A stretch of 64,000 nt of DNA from Micromonospora sp. CB01531 (GTDB taxonomy: Bacteria > Actinomycetota > Actinomycetes > Mycobacteriales > Micromonosporaceae). How positions within the stretch are numbered: position 1 is the stretch's first letter; each line of letters opens with the position of its first letter. The stretch spans positions 62,001 to 126,000 of the forward strand of contig NZ_LWLS01000057.1 of the NCBI RefSeq assembly GCF_001905095.1. The letters run 5' to 3'. Shown piece by piece: positions 57,886 to 64,000 of this stretch. A program made the position numbers and the translations under genes. The notes beneath the pieces are model-generated. The model had not been told where the DNA came from. It saw only the letters and a program-made list of their open reading frames with translations, and searched no databases.

Positions 57886-58452
57886 TCAGGCGGTCCAGGC
57901 GGGATTCCGGCCGGTCCGGCCGAGCAACTGGTCCAGCGCAGTGGCCTCCGACGTGGCCGGCACCGGCTCACCGAACGCGCCCATCTGCTGGCCGGTCTCA
58001 CCCATCCGGTCCATGAAGCCGTGCCCCGCCGCCAGCACAGCCGGCTCGACCTCGAGCCGCTGACCGGTCGCCCGGGCCAGGTCCCAACCGTGCACCGCGA
58101 GGTCGATCAGGGCCATGTCGCCGACCGTCTCCTGCGGCAGCCCCATCCCTGGCGAGACACCCTCCAGCGCCGCCGGGTCCGACCACGCCTCGATCAGCCG
58201 TTCGGTCTCCGCCGCGAACCGATCCCGCCACCCCTTGGTCAGGTGGTCCGCCTTCGCCGACCAGTCCACCTCCTGCCGCCGGGCCAGCGCCTGGAAGTTG
58301 ACCACCACGTCGTACAGGTGGTTGATCAGGTCGCGCACGGCGAAGTCGGGGCACGGGGTGGGCAGGTCGAGCTGGTCGTCGGAGATGCCCTGGACCACCG
58401 TCACCGTCCGGGGCGCGGCGGCGGCCAGCAGCTCACTAGTCTTCGTGGTCAT
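57886..58452 (-). CDS. TIGR03086-family (DinB-like, mycothiol-dependent isomerase type) protein
   Basis: 188 residues from ATG 58452. The N-terminal helical bundle resembles the maleylpyruvate isomerase N-terminal/DinB fold: LPTPCPDFAVRDLINHLYDV carries the first metal-site His, and IDLAVHGWDLARATGQ another. Actinobacterial TIGR03086 proteins are predicted metal-binding, and relatives use mycothiol as cofactor. The precise reaction is unknown. It is divergent from an AraC-type regulator starting 31 bp away, which may control it. Confidence 0.85.
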   Translation of the reverse strand: MTTKTSELLAAAAPRTVTVVQGISDDQLDLPTPCPDFAVRDLINHLYDVVVNFQALARRQEVDWSAKADHLTKGWRDRFAAETERLIEAWSDPAALEGVSPGMGLPQETVGDMALIDLAVHGWDLARATGQRLEVEPAVLAAGHGFMDRMGETGQQMGAFGEPVPATSEATALDQLLGRTGRNPAWTA

Positions 58453-58483
58453 AGGGCCAGCGTATGGGGGTGGTCTTGAAAAA

Positions 58484-59293
58484 ATGCGACACGAACCGCG
58501 ACAGGACAGTCGGGGCATCCTCGACCCCGGCCGGCTGCTGCGGACGGTCCGCTTCCGGCGCCGGCTGCCCGCGCCCGCGCTGCGCCCGTACGTCGAGCAC
58601 TACTGGCTGGTCGACTGGGCGCTGACCGAGCCGCATCGGCAGCGGGTGGTGCCGCACCCGGCGGTCAACGTGGTGTTCCAGGCCCAGGCCGGCGGCCCGG
58701 AGACCGGCGAGGTCGCCGGGGTCGGCCTCGAACTGTTCACCGTCACGCTGCACGGCACCGGCCGGGCCAGCGGGATCCAGTTCCGCCCGGGCGGCTTCCG
58801 GCCCTTCTGGCGGCGGCCGGTCCGTGAGCTGACCGGCCGGCGCCGGCCGCTCACCCAGGTCGGGCTGCCGGTCGAGGGTGAACACTGCGCCGGCCCGGAC
58901 GACGAGCGGTGCCGCCGGCTGGACGCGCTGCTCACCGCCTGGGCACCCGCGCCGGACCCGCTCGCCGCCGAGGCCACCGCGCTGGTCGAGGAGATCCGCG
59001 CCGACCGGCGGATCCTGCGGGTGGACGACTTCGCCCGGCGGTACGGTGTCTCGACCCGCCGGCTGCAACGGCTCTTCCTCGACCACGTCGGCGTCGGCCC
59101 GAAGTGGGTGATCCGGCGGTACCGGCTCCAGGAGGCGATCGAACAGGCCGCCGCCGGGCCGCTGGACTGGGCGCGGGTCGCCGCCGACCTCGGGTACGCC
59201 GACCAGGCCCATCTGGTCCGCGAGTTCAGCGCGGTCACCGGTGTCTCCCCCGCGGCGTACGCCCGCTCGCTGGCCGCGTCCCGCGGTGGGTGA
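58484..59293 (+). CDS. AraC-family transcriptional regulator
   Basis: 269 residues from ATG 58484, preceded by a run of A rather than a ribosome site. N-terminal DUF6597-like sensor region (LRPYVEHYWLVDWAL, GIQFRPGGFRPFW) and a C-terminal AraC domain with two helix-turn-helix units (VDDFARRYGVSTRRLQRLF and WARVAADLGYADQAHLVREF). Divergent from the TIGR03086 gene with a very short shared promoter (31 bp). Target genes unknown. Confidence 0.9.
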   Translation: MRHEPRQDSRGILDPGRLLRTVRFRRRLPAPALRPYVEHYWLVDWALTEPHRQRVVPHPAVNVVFQAQAGGPETGEVAGVGLELFTVTLHGTGRASGIQFRPGGFRPFWRRPVRELTGRRRPLTQVGLPVEGEHCAGPDDERCRRLDALLTAWAPAPDPLAAEATALVEEIRADRRILRVDDFARRYGVSTRRLQRLFLDHVGVGPKWVIRRYRLQEAIEQAAAGPLDWARVAADLGYADQAHLVREFSAVTGVSPAAYARSLAASRGG

Positions 59294-59322
59294 CGGCCGG
59301 GCGTGCCGCGGACGGACCGTAG

Positions 59323-60525
59323 TCAGCAGCGACGGACGGCGACCACCGCGACGTCGTCGTGGATCTCCGGCGGCGCCAGCTCGACCAGCAGCCGCTGGCA
59401 GAACTGGTCGAGGTCGTCGTCCACCCGGGTGGCGACGGCGGCCAGCGCCGCCATCCCCTCGTCGATGGTGGTGTCCCGGCGCTCGATCAGGCCGTCGGTG
59501 TAGAGGACCAGCGTCGCGCCGGCCGGCAGCACGAACTCCAGGTCCGGCGGGCGGGGCGCGCGAACCCCGAGCAGCGGGGCGGACTGCTGCACGAACTCCA
59601 CCCGGCCGCCGGTGCTGATCAGGGCCGGCAGGTGCCCCGCGCTGGCCAGCCGGACCAGCCCGCTGCCCGGGTCCAGCAGCAGCAGGCAGAGCGTGGCCAG
59701 CTCGTTCGGCAGCAGGATGCGCATCAGCTCGTTGACCCGGTCCAGGATCACTCCCGGCGGGTGTCCCTCGACCGCGTACGCCCGCACCGCGTGCCGCAGC
59801 TCGGCCATCACGGTCGCGGCGTGCAGCGAGTGCCCGGCCACGTCGCCGATCGCCATCAGCAGGTGGCCGTCGAGCATCACCAGCTCGTAGAAGTCGCCGC
59901 CCACCTCGGTGTGGGCGCTCGCCGGCTCGTAGCGGACGGCCAGGTCCAGGCCGGCGATCTCGGGCAGCCGGCGGGGCAGCAGGCTGCGCTGGAGGGTCAC
60001 CGCGATCCGGTGCTCCTGGTCGAAGGAGCGCTGGGCCTCCACCGCCGAGGCGACGGCCTGGGCGAGCTGCACCAGCACCGGCGTACGGACGGTCTGCGTG
60101 GCGGTCGGCACCACCACGTAGAGCGGAGCCCGGTCCTCGCGTAGCCGGGCGGCGGCGACCGTGACGGTGTCGCCGGTCGGCCAGCCCACCAACCCCCAGT
60201 TGCCCGGCTCGTCGATCCGGACGGTGGTGCCGATCGGCACCCCGGCGCTGTCGATGGTCCACGGGACGAGGACCCCGGCGGCGTCCGGCGCGGCGGCCAC
60301 CCCGGCCAGGCCGTCGCCGTCGAAGGTCTCGGCAATCACCGCCGCCGGACTCTTGAAGATCCGCGCCGCACCGGCCGCGGCCGCCGCCAGCAGCCGGCCG
60401 AAGTTCGGCGCGGCATGCATCTGCACAGTCGTGTCGGCCAGCGCGACCAGCCGCTCGGCGAGCAACTCGGCCCGCTGCCGGGCCTCGTGGTAGCGGACCA
60501 TGGCCGCGCCGCCGTCCACCGTCAC
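59323..60525 (-). CDS. SpoIIE-type (PP2C) phosphatase with GAF-like sensor
   Basis: 400 residues. Residues about 20-165 form a GAF-like sensor. The PP2C/SpoIIE phosphatase (about 180-398) has metal-binding Asp residues in TEVGGDFYELV, LMAIGDVAGHSLHA and LVLYTDGLIERR. It would dephosphorylate a STAS-type anti-sigma antagonist. The STAS gene at 60722 is divergent and only 196 bp away, a natural partner. No anti-sigma kinase is adjacent. Confidence 0.93.
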   Translation of the reverse strand: MTVDGGAAMVRYHEARQRAELLAERLVALADTTVQMHAAPNFGRLLAAAAAGAARIFKSPAAVIAETFDGDGLAGVAAAPDAAGVLVPWTIDSAGVPIGTTVRIDEPGNWGLVGWPTGDTVTVAAARLREDRAPLYVVVPTATQTVRTPVLVQLAQAVASAVEAQRSFDQEHRIAVTLQRSLLPRRLPEIAGLDLAVRYEPASAHTEVGGDFYELVMLDGHLLMAIGDVAGHSLHAATVMAELRHAVRAYAVEGHPPGVILDRVNELMRILLPNELATLCLLLLDPGSGLVRLASAGHLPALISTGGRVEFVQQSAPLLGVRAPRPPDLEFVLPAGATLVLYTDGLIERRDTTIDEGMAALAAVATRVDDDLDQFCQRLLVELAPPEIHDDVAVVAVRRC

Positions 60526-60670
60526 GCTCCGGCCGAAGGGAGGATGATCGCGCTCAACGCCACGACGACCTCCTGATTTCTGGACGGGCGGACTCTATCA
60601 CCGGAATATGCGGGCTACTTGTCACGCAGCAAAGGAATGATCGACAGCACGATGCCGGCTCCCGTTCTGC

Positions 60671-60693
60671 GTATCCCCCTTCTCGTGGGATAC
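60671..60693 (+). promoter_or_regulatory. Inverted repeat upstream of the second STAS gene
   Basis: GTATCCC (60671-60677) and GGGATAC (60687-60693) form a perfect repeat 28 bases before the start codon. GGGATAC also resembles -10 elements of SigB-like actinobacterial sigma factors (GGGTAT type). Promoter or operator use is speculative. Confidence 0.3.
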
Positions 60694-60721
60694 CGTTCCA
60701 CCGAACACAGGAGGTCTGCGT

Positions 60722-61078
60722 ATGTCCCTGACGGTGCACACGGAACAGCGCGGCGACGTGGTCGTCGTGTCGGTCGCGGGCGAGCTGGACATGGCGACGG
60801 CACCGCAGCTGCAGGACCAGATCACGGACCTGCTGGACAAGGGGCGCAACCGGCTCGTCTTCGACCTGGCTGAGCTGTCGTTCTGCGACTCGACCGGGCT
60901 GTCCGTGTTCGTGCGGGCGAAGAACAGCTGCGACGAGGCCGGCGGCGTGGTCCGGCTGGCCGCCCCGCAACGCGGGGTGCTCCGCATCCTCGAGGTCAGC
61001 GGCCTGGTCGAGGTGCTGCACACCTACCCGACGGTGGAGCAGGCGGTCGCGGGCGACCCGACGCCGGCCTCCTCCTGA
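60722..61078 (+). CDS. STAS-domain anti-sigma factor antagonist
   Basis: 118 residues; ATG 60722 follows a strong AGGAGG. STAS features: VVVSVAGELDMATAPQL, the phosphoserine loop SFCDSTGLSVFV and a C-terminal helix. It would bind and neutralise an anti-sigma kinase when dephosphorylated. Likely served by the divergent SpoIIE phosphatase at 59323. It is a distinct paralog of the STAS protein at 36614. Confidence 0.93.
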   Translation: MSLTVHTEQRGDVVVVSVAGELDMATAPQLQDQITDLLDKGRNRLVFDLAELSFCDSTGLSVFVRAKNSCDEAGGVVRLAAPQRGVLRILEVSGLVEVLHTYPTVEQAVAGDPTPASS

Positions 61079-61088
61079 CCGTCCCGCC

Positions 61089-62396
61089 TCAGCGCTCGTC
61101 CTCGATGTAGCGGGGGCGGGCGATCACCAGGCCCGCCGCGGTCTGCACCGCGAGCGCGACCAGCAGGAAACCGATCGGCGCGGTCCAGCCTCCGGTCGCC
61201 TCGTAGAGGATGCCGACCAGCAGCGGACCCAGCGCGGCGATGACGTATCCGGTGCTCTGCGCGAAGGCGGACAGCGCCACGGTGCCCTCGGCGGTCCGGG
61301 CGCGCAGCCCGATGGTGGTCAGGATCAGCGGGAACGCGCCCTGGCCGAGGGCGAGCAGCAGCACCCAGAGCGGCGCGAGGCCGTGCGGGGCGACGGCCAG
61401 ACCGAGGTAGGAGGCCGCCGAGAAGGCGGTCAGCCCGAGCACCAGGGGCCGCAGCGTCGGCAGCCGGCCGGCGAGGGCCGGCATCGCCAGCGCCACCGGC
61501 ACGCCGAGCGCGGTCACCCCGGCGAGCAGCAGGCCGGCCGTCCCCGGCGCGTAGCCGGCGTCCCGGAAGAGCTGGGCCAGCCAGCCCATGATCGCGTACC
61601 CGCTGAGCGACTGCGCCCCGAAATAGACCGCCATGGCCCAGCCGAGCCGGGTCCGCGCCGGTCGCACCCCGGCCGAGGTCGCGACGGCCGCGTCCCGGGT
61701 CGCCGTCCGCCGCGCGGCGCGGGCGCGCCGCGCCAGCGGCACCCACGGGAGTACGGCCACCGCGGCCAGCCCGGCCCAGACGCCGAGCCCGGCCCGCCAC
61801 GACCCGAAGGCGTGCGCCACCGGCACCGCCGAGGCCGCGGCCACCGTCGTGCCCGTGGTCAGGGCCATCGTGTACGCCCCGGTGACCAGCCCGGTGCGGT
61901 GCGCGAAGTGCTGCTTGACCAGCATCGGCAGCAGGATGTTCGCCACCGCGATGCCGGCCAGGGCGAGCGCGCTGGTGAGCACGAAGACCGCCGCCGAGTC
62001 GGTGACCACCCGGAGCACCTGCCCGACGGTGAGCGCGAGCATCGCCACCACCAGCACCCGGGCGGCCGGCCAGCGGCGGACCAGCCACGGGGTGAGCGCG
62101 CCGAGCCCGGCGAACGCGATGGTGGGCAGGGTGGTCACGAAGCCGGCCATCGTGCCGGAGAGGCCGAGGCCGCCGCGCACCTCGTCCAGCAGGGCACCCA
62201 GGCTGGTCACCGCGGCGCGCAGGTTGAGCGCGACCAGCAGCATGCCGACCAGCACCAGCGCGCCGCCGCCGGCCGCCCGCCGGGCCGCCGGCGGGGCCAC
62301 TGCGGGCGGGGCCGCCGCCGGCGCCGGACCGGGCATCACGTCGGCGGTGATCTGGTCGGCGGCCGGTGCCTCGGTGCAGGTGGGTGGCGGCGTCAT
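61089..62396 (-). CDS. MFS transporter of the CynX/NimT type
   Basis: 435 residues from ATG 62396; the open frame upstream to 63677 is antisense to the GntR and mscL genes. Twelve predicted helices after a Pro/Ala-rich cytoplasmic start. NLRAAVTSLGALLDEV in helix 1 and FPLILTTIGLRA are typical of the CynX/NimT group, which exports or takes up small anions such as cyanate or nitroimidazole-like compounds. Divergent from the GntR regulator (49 bp), which probably controls it. Confidence 0.9.
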   Translation of the reverse strand: MTPPPTCTEAPAADQITADVMPGPAPAAAPPAVAPPAARRAAGGGALVLVGMLLVALNLRAAVTSLGALLDEVRGGLGLSGTMAGFVTTLPTIAFAGLGALTPWLVRRWPAARVLVVAMLALTVGQVLRVVTDSAAVFVLTSALALAGIAVANILLPMLVKQHFAHRTGLVTGAYTMALTTGTTVAAASAVPVAHAFGSWRAGLGVWAGLAAVAVLPWVPLARRARAARRTATRDAAVATSAGVRPARTRLGWAMAVYFGAQSLSGYAIMGWLAQLFRDAGYAPGTAGLLLAGVTALGVPVALAMPALAGRLPTLRPLVLGLTAFSAASYLGLAVAPHGLAPLWVLLLALGQGAFPLILTTIGLRARTAEGTVALSAFAQSTGYVIAALGPLLVGILYEATGGWTAPIGFLLVALAVQTAAGLVIARPRYIEDER

Positions 62397-62412
62397 GACC
62401 TCCAACCTACAA

Positions 62413-62423
62413 TCATGGGATGA
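62413..62423. promoter_or_regulatory. Small palindrome in the MFS/GntR divergent promoter
   Basis: TCAT-GGG-ATGA lies midway in the 49-bp gap in an AT-richer patch (ACAATCATGGGATGAATTT). It is a possible operator for the adjacent GntR regulator. It is short, so chance occurrence is plausible. Confidence 0.3.
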
Positions 62424-62445
62424 ATTTCGGCAGGAGTTGTTACCG

Positions 62446-63129
62446 GTGACACCCCCCGTCGACGCCGTCGCCCTGCCCCCACGCGGCCACCGGGTCCGCC
62501 AGACCATCGAGCAGCTCCGGGCCCGCATCCTCGGCGGCGAGTGGCCGGTGGGCGGCCGGATCCCGACCGAGCCGCAGCTCGTGGCCGCGCTGGGCGTGGG
62601 GCGGAACACCGTCCGCGAGGCGGTCCGGGCGCTGGTGCACGCCGGGGTGCTGGAGTGCCGCCAGGGCTCCGGCACGTACGTCGTGTCGACCGACGAGCTG
62701 GCCCCGGTGGTCGCCCGCCGGCTCACCGACGACCGGATGACCGAGGTGATCGAGGTCCGCCGCGCCTTCGAGGTGGAAGCCGCCCGGCTCGCCGCACTGC
62801 GGCGTACCCCCGAGGACCTGGCGGCGCTCGACGGCGCGCTCGCCACCCGGGAGGCCGCGTGGCGCTCCGGCCGGGTGGACGAGTTCGTCGAGGCGGACGC
62901 CGCACTGCACACCGCGGTGGTGGCCGCCGCGCACAACGCCATGCTGGCCGAGCTGTACGCCTCGGTCGGCGCCGCGCTGCGCAGCACGGTCGCCCAGGCC
63001 ATGGGCGACGCACTGGAGCCCGAGCGGTACGTCGACCACGGTCGCCTGGTCGACGCGATCCGGGACGGCGATCCGACCCGGGCCGCGCTCGAGGCCGGTG
63101 CTTTTCTGGAGGCGCAGCCCAGGGCATAG
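62446..63129 (+). CDS. GntR-family (FadR/FCD type) transcriptional regulator
   Basis: 227 residues from GTG 62446, with AGGAG nine bases upstream. N-terminal winged helix: GGRIPTEPQLVAALGVGRNTVREAVRALVHAGVL, ending QGSGTYV. C-terminal FCD ligand domain with RRAFEVEAARLAA and HTAVVAAAHNAML carrying likely metal-binding His. Divergent from the MFS gene, which is its expected target. mscL follows 41 bp downstream on the same strand. Confidence 0.92.
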   Translation: MTPPVDAVALPPRGHRVRQTIEQLRARILGGEWPVGGRIPTEPQLVAALGVGRNTVREAVRALVHAGVLECRQGSGTYVVSTDELAPVVARRLTDDRMTEVIEVRRAFEVEAARLAALRRTPEDLAALDGALATREAAWRSGRVDEFVEADAALHTAVVAAAHNAMLAELYASVGAALRSTVAQAMGDALEPERYVDHGRLVDAIRDGDPTRAALEAGAFLEAQPRA

Positions 63130-63170
63130 GTTGTCCCGGACCCCCGAAACCGGACAGCACGGGAGTGCGG

Positions 63171-63641
63171 ATGCTCAAGGGCTTCAAAGACTTCATCATG
63201 CGTGGCAACGTCGTCGACCTGGCGGTCGGTGTCGTCATCGGCGCCGCGTTCACCGGCGTGGTCACCCAGCTCACCAAGTCGTTCCTGGAACCGCTGGTGC
63301 GGGTCGCCATCGCACTGCTCACCGGCAGCAAGAACGGGATCACCGGCTCGACCCCGAACTTCCGCGGCATCCCGTTCGACTGGGTGGCCTTCCTCAACGC
63401 GGTGATCACCTTCCTGCTCACCGCGGCGGCGCTCTACTTCCTCGTGGTCTTCCCGATGAACAAGCTCGCCGAGCGGCGGCGGCGTGGCGAGGAGCCGCCG
63501 CCGAAGGCACCGAGCGAGGAGATCAAGCTGCTCACCGAGATCCGGGACGCGCTGCTCGCCGGCAACCACGCCACGCCGGCCCAGCGGGGCGCGCTGGACG
63601 ACGTGCTGGGTCGCCGGCCGGAGCCGCCCACCGCGCGCTGA
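63171..63641 (+). CDS. mscL: Large-conductance mechanosensitive channel MscL
   Basis: 156 residues from ATG 63171 (GGGAG seven bases upstream; GTG 63165 is an in-frame alternative). N-terminal helix MLKGFKDFIMRGNVVDLAVG, first pore helix VVIGAAFTGVVTQL, an outer loop, second helix (ITFLLTAAALYFLVVFPM) and a C-terminal helical bundle region (EEIKLLTEIRDALL). Opens on membrane tension to release solutes in osmotic downshock. Slightly longer than E. coli MscL (136 aa) because of the charged C-terminus. Confidence 0.96.
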   Translation: MLKGFKDFIMRGNVVDLAVGVVIGAAFTGVVTQLTKSFLEPLVRVAIALLTGSKNGITGSTPNFRGIPFDWVAFLNAVITFLLTAAALYFLVVFPMNKLAERRRRGEEPPPKAPSEEIKLLTEIRDALLAGNHATPAQRGALDDVLGRRPEPPTAR

Positions 63642-63657
63642 CCCACCCGAGCACACC

Positions 63658-63684
63658 GGCCCTCGTGGGAATCCCACGGGGGCC
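63658..63684 (+). terminator. Terminator hairpin after mscL
   Basis: GGCCCTCGTGGGA pairs with TCCCACGGGGGCC with one mismatch around a minimal loop, 17 bases after the mscL stop. It separates mscL from the LexA-box gene downstream. Confidence 0.7.
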
Positions 63685-63692
63685 GACGTGTG

Positions 63693-63708
63693 TCGAACAC
63701 ATGTTCGA
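63693..63708 (+). promoter_or_regulatory. Perfect LexA (SOS) box
   Basis: TCGAACACATGTTCGA is a complete 16-bp palindrome matching the actinobacterial LexA consensus TCGAAC-N4-GTTCGA exactly. It ends 13 bases before ATG 63722, and ATAGAG just after it could serve as a -10 element, so LexA would block the promoter. Confidence 0.85.
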
Positions 63709-63721
63709 TAGAGTCCGCGTC

Positions 63722-63970
63722 ATGGAGCAGCGCAGGCACTGGTGGAACGGGAAATGGGGACGGCTGGCCCGGCGGGACGTCTTCCTCCGGGTCGACGGCG
63801 ACCGCTGGCACGTCGAGCAGCGCGCCGGCGGCGCCGAGGGGGTCTCCCAGTTCTACGAGTACGGCAGCGTGGAGGAGGCGGAGGAGACGGTCCGGGCGCT
63901 GCTGGAGGGGACGGACACCTGGCGCGAGCTCTCGCCCCGCCCGCCGAGCGGCTGGGCCCCGCCCGTTTAG
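63722..63970 (+). CDS. Small SOS-box-controlled protein, 82 aa, function unknown
   Basis: 82 residues, ATG 63722 to TAG 63970. It begins MEQRRHWWNGKWGRLARRDV, continues with LRVDGDRWHVEQRAG, and has an acidic helix (SVEEAEETVRALLE) and a Pro-rich end. The pattern suggests a small two-part beta then alpha fold; there is no signal peptide or membrane helix. No known family is recognised. The LexA box 13 bases upstream predicts DNA-damage induction. No ribosome site is visible, so the message may have a very short leader. The Arg/Trp-rich N-terminus could contact nucleic acid, which is a guess. Confidence 0.75.
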   Translation: MEQRRHWWNGKWGRLARRDVFLRVDGDRWHVEQRAGGAEGVSQFYEYGSVEEAEETVRALLEGTDTWRELSPRPPSGWAPPV

Positions 63971-64000
63971 CGCCGGGCCGGCCCGGGAACCGCTGACGGC

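Noticed and set aside
61633..63129. Longer GntR reading frame running back over the MFS gene
   Set aside because: It is antisense to the MFS transporter; GTG 62446 has AGGAG at suitable spacing and the winged helix begins shortly after it.

Overview
The window is a stretch of very GC-rich actinobacterial chromosome. Several features point to the Micromonosporaceae (Micromonospora or a close relative): strong G/C bias at third codon positions, many GTG and TTG starts, a BldC-type regulator, the futalosine menaquinone genes, System II cytochrome c maturation, and long proline-rich surface proteins. This assignment is inference from gene content; no rRNA or other marker is present. I see no tRNA, rRNA, CRISPR array, prophage or insertion sequence. 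Nearly all of the sequence is ordinary, tightly packed protein-coding DNA.

Layout. (1) 1-9251, minus strand: an operon-like run coding, in order of transcription, a 170-aa unknown protein, PstC, PstA, a membrane-anchored PstS, an 875-aa secreted membrane-anchored protein, a second secreted substrate-binding-like protein and a partial Ig-like secreted protein. No pstB ATPase gene is in the window. (2) 9588-20216: a second copy of the partial secreted domain, mqnE, an NlpC/P60 wall hydrolase, a proline-rich membrane protein, a DEAD-box helicase with an octapeptide repeat tail, a glycolipid-binding-family protein, and an Lrp/SDR/cysteine desulfhydrase group. (3) 20487-24975: bldC and the menaquinone genes mqnM, mqnP and mqnL, with a terpene synthase gene inserted on the opposite strand. 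(4) 25181-30465: a membrane protein coupled to a mycosin-like S8 protease, a CMD-family/MarR divergent pair, and a DUF234-type ATPase behind an AT-richer promoter. (5) 30458-36467: a six-gene operon hemL, phosphatase, resA, ccdA, resB, ccsB for heme and cytochrome c maturation. (6) 36614-47304: a STAS protein, an ABC-2 exporter with its divergent regulator, a response regulator translationally coupled to a 1454-aa poly-HAMP hybrid histidine kinase, and a large SpoIIE-type phosphatase. (7) 47402-63970: a GlcE-like flavoprotein, oligopeptidase B, a threonine dehydratase-like enzyme, a deacetylase/glycosyltransferase fusion, a PadR-ABC-FtsX operon, an AraC regulator, a second SpoIIE phosphatase with a STAS protein, an MFS exporter with a GntR regulator, mscL, and a small gene behind a perfect actinobacterial LexA box.

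How it fits together. The main themes are cell-envelope functions (phosphate capture, wall hydrolysis, secreted protease, polysaccharide synthesis, mechanosensitive channel), respiratory cofactors (menaquinone, heme, cytochrome c), and partner-switching plus phosphorelay signalling. The most noteworthy items are the perfect SOS box upstream of an uncharacterised 82-aa protein, the recently duplicated two-HAMP block in the giant kinase, the terpene synthase inside the menaquinone locus, and a Pst-type locus built around several surface-anchored proteins.
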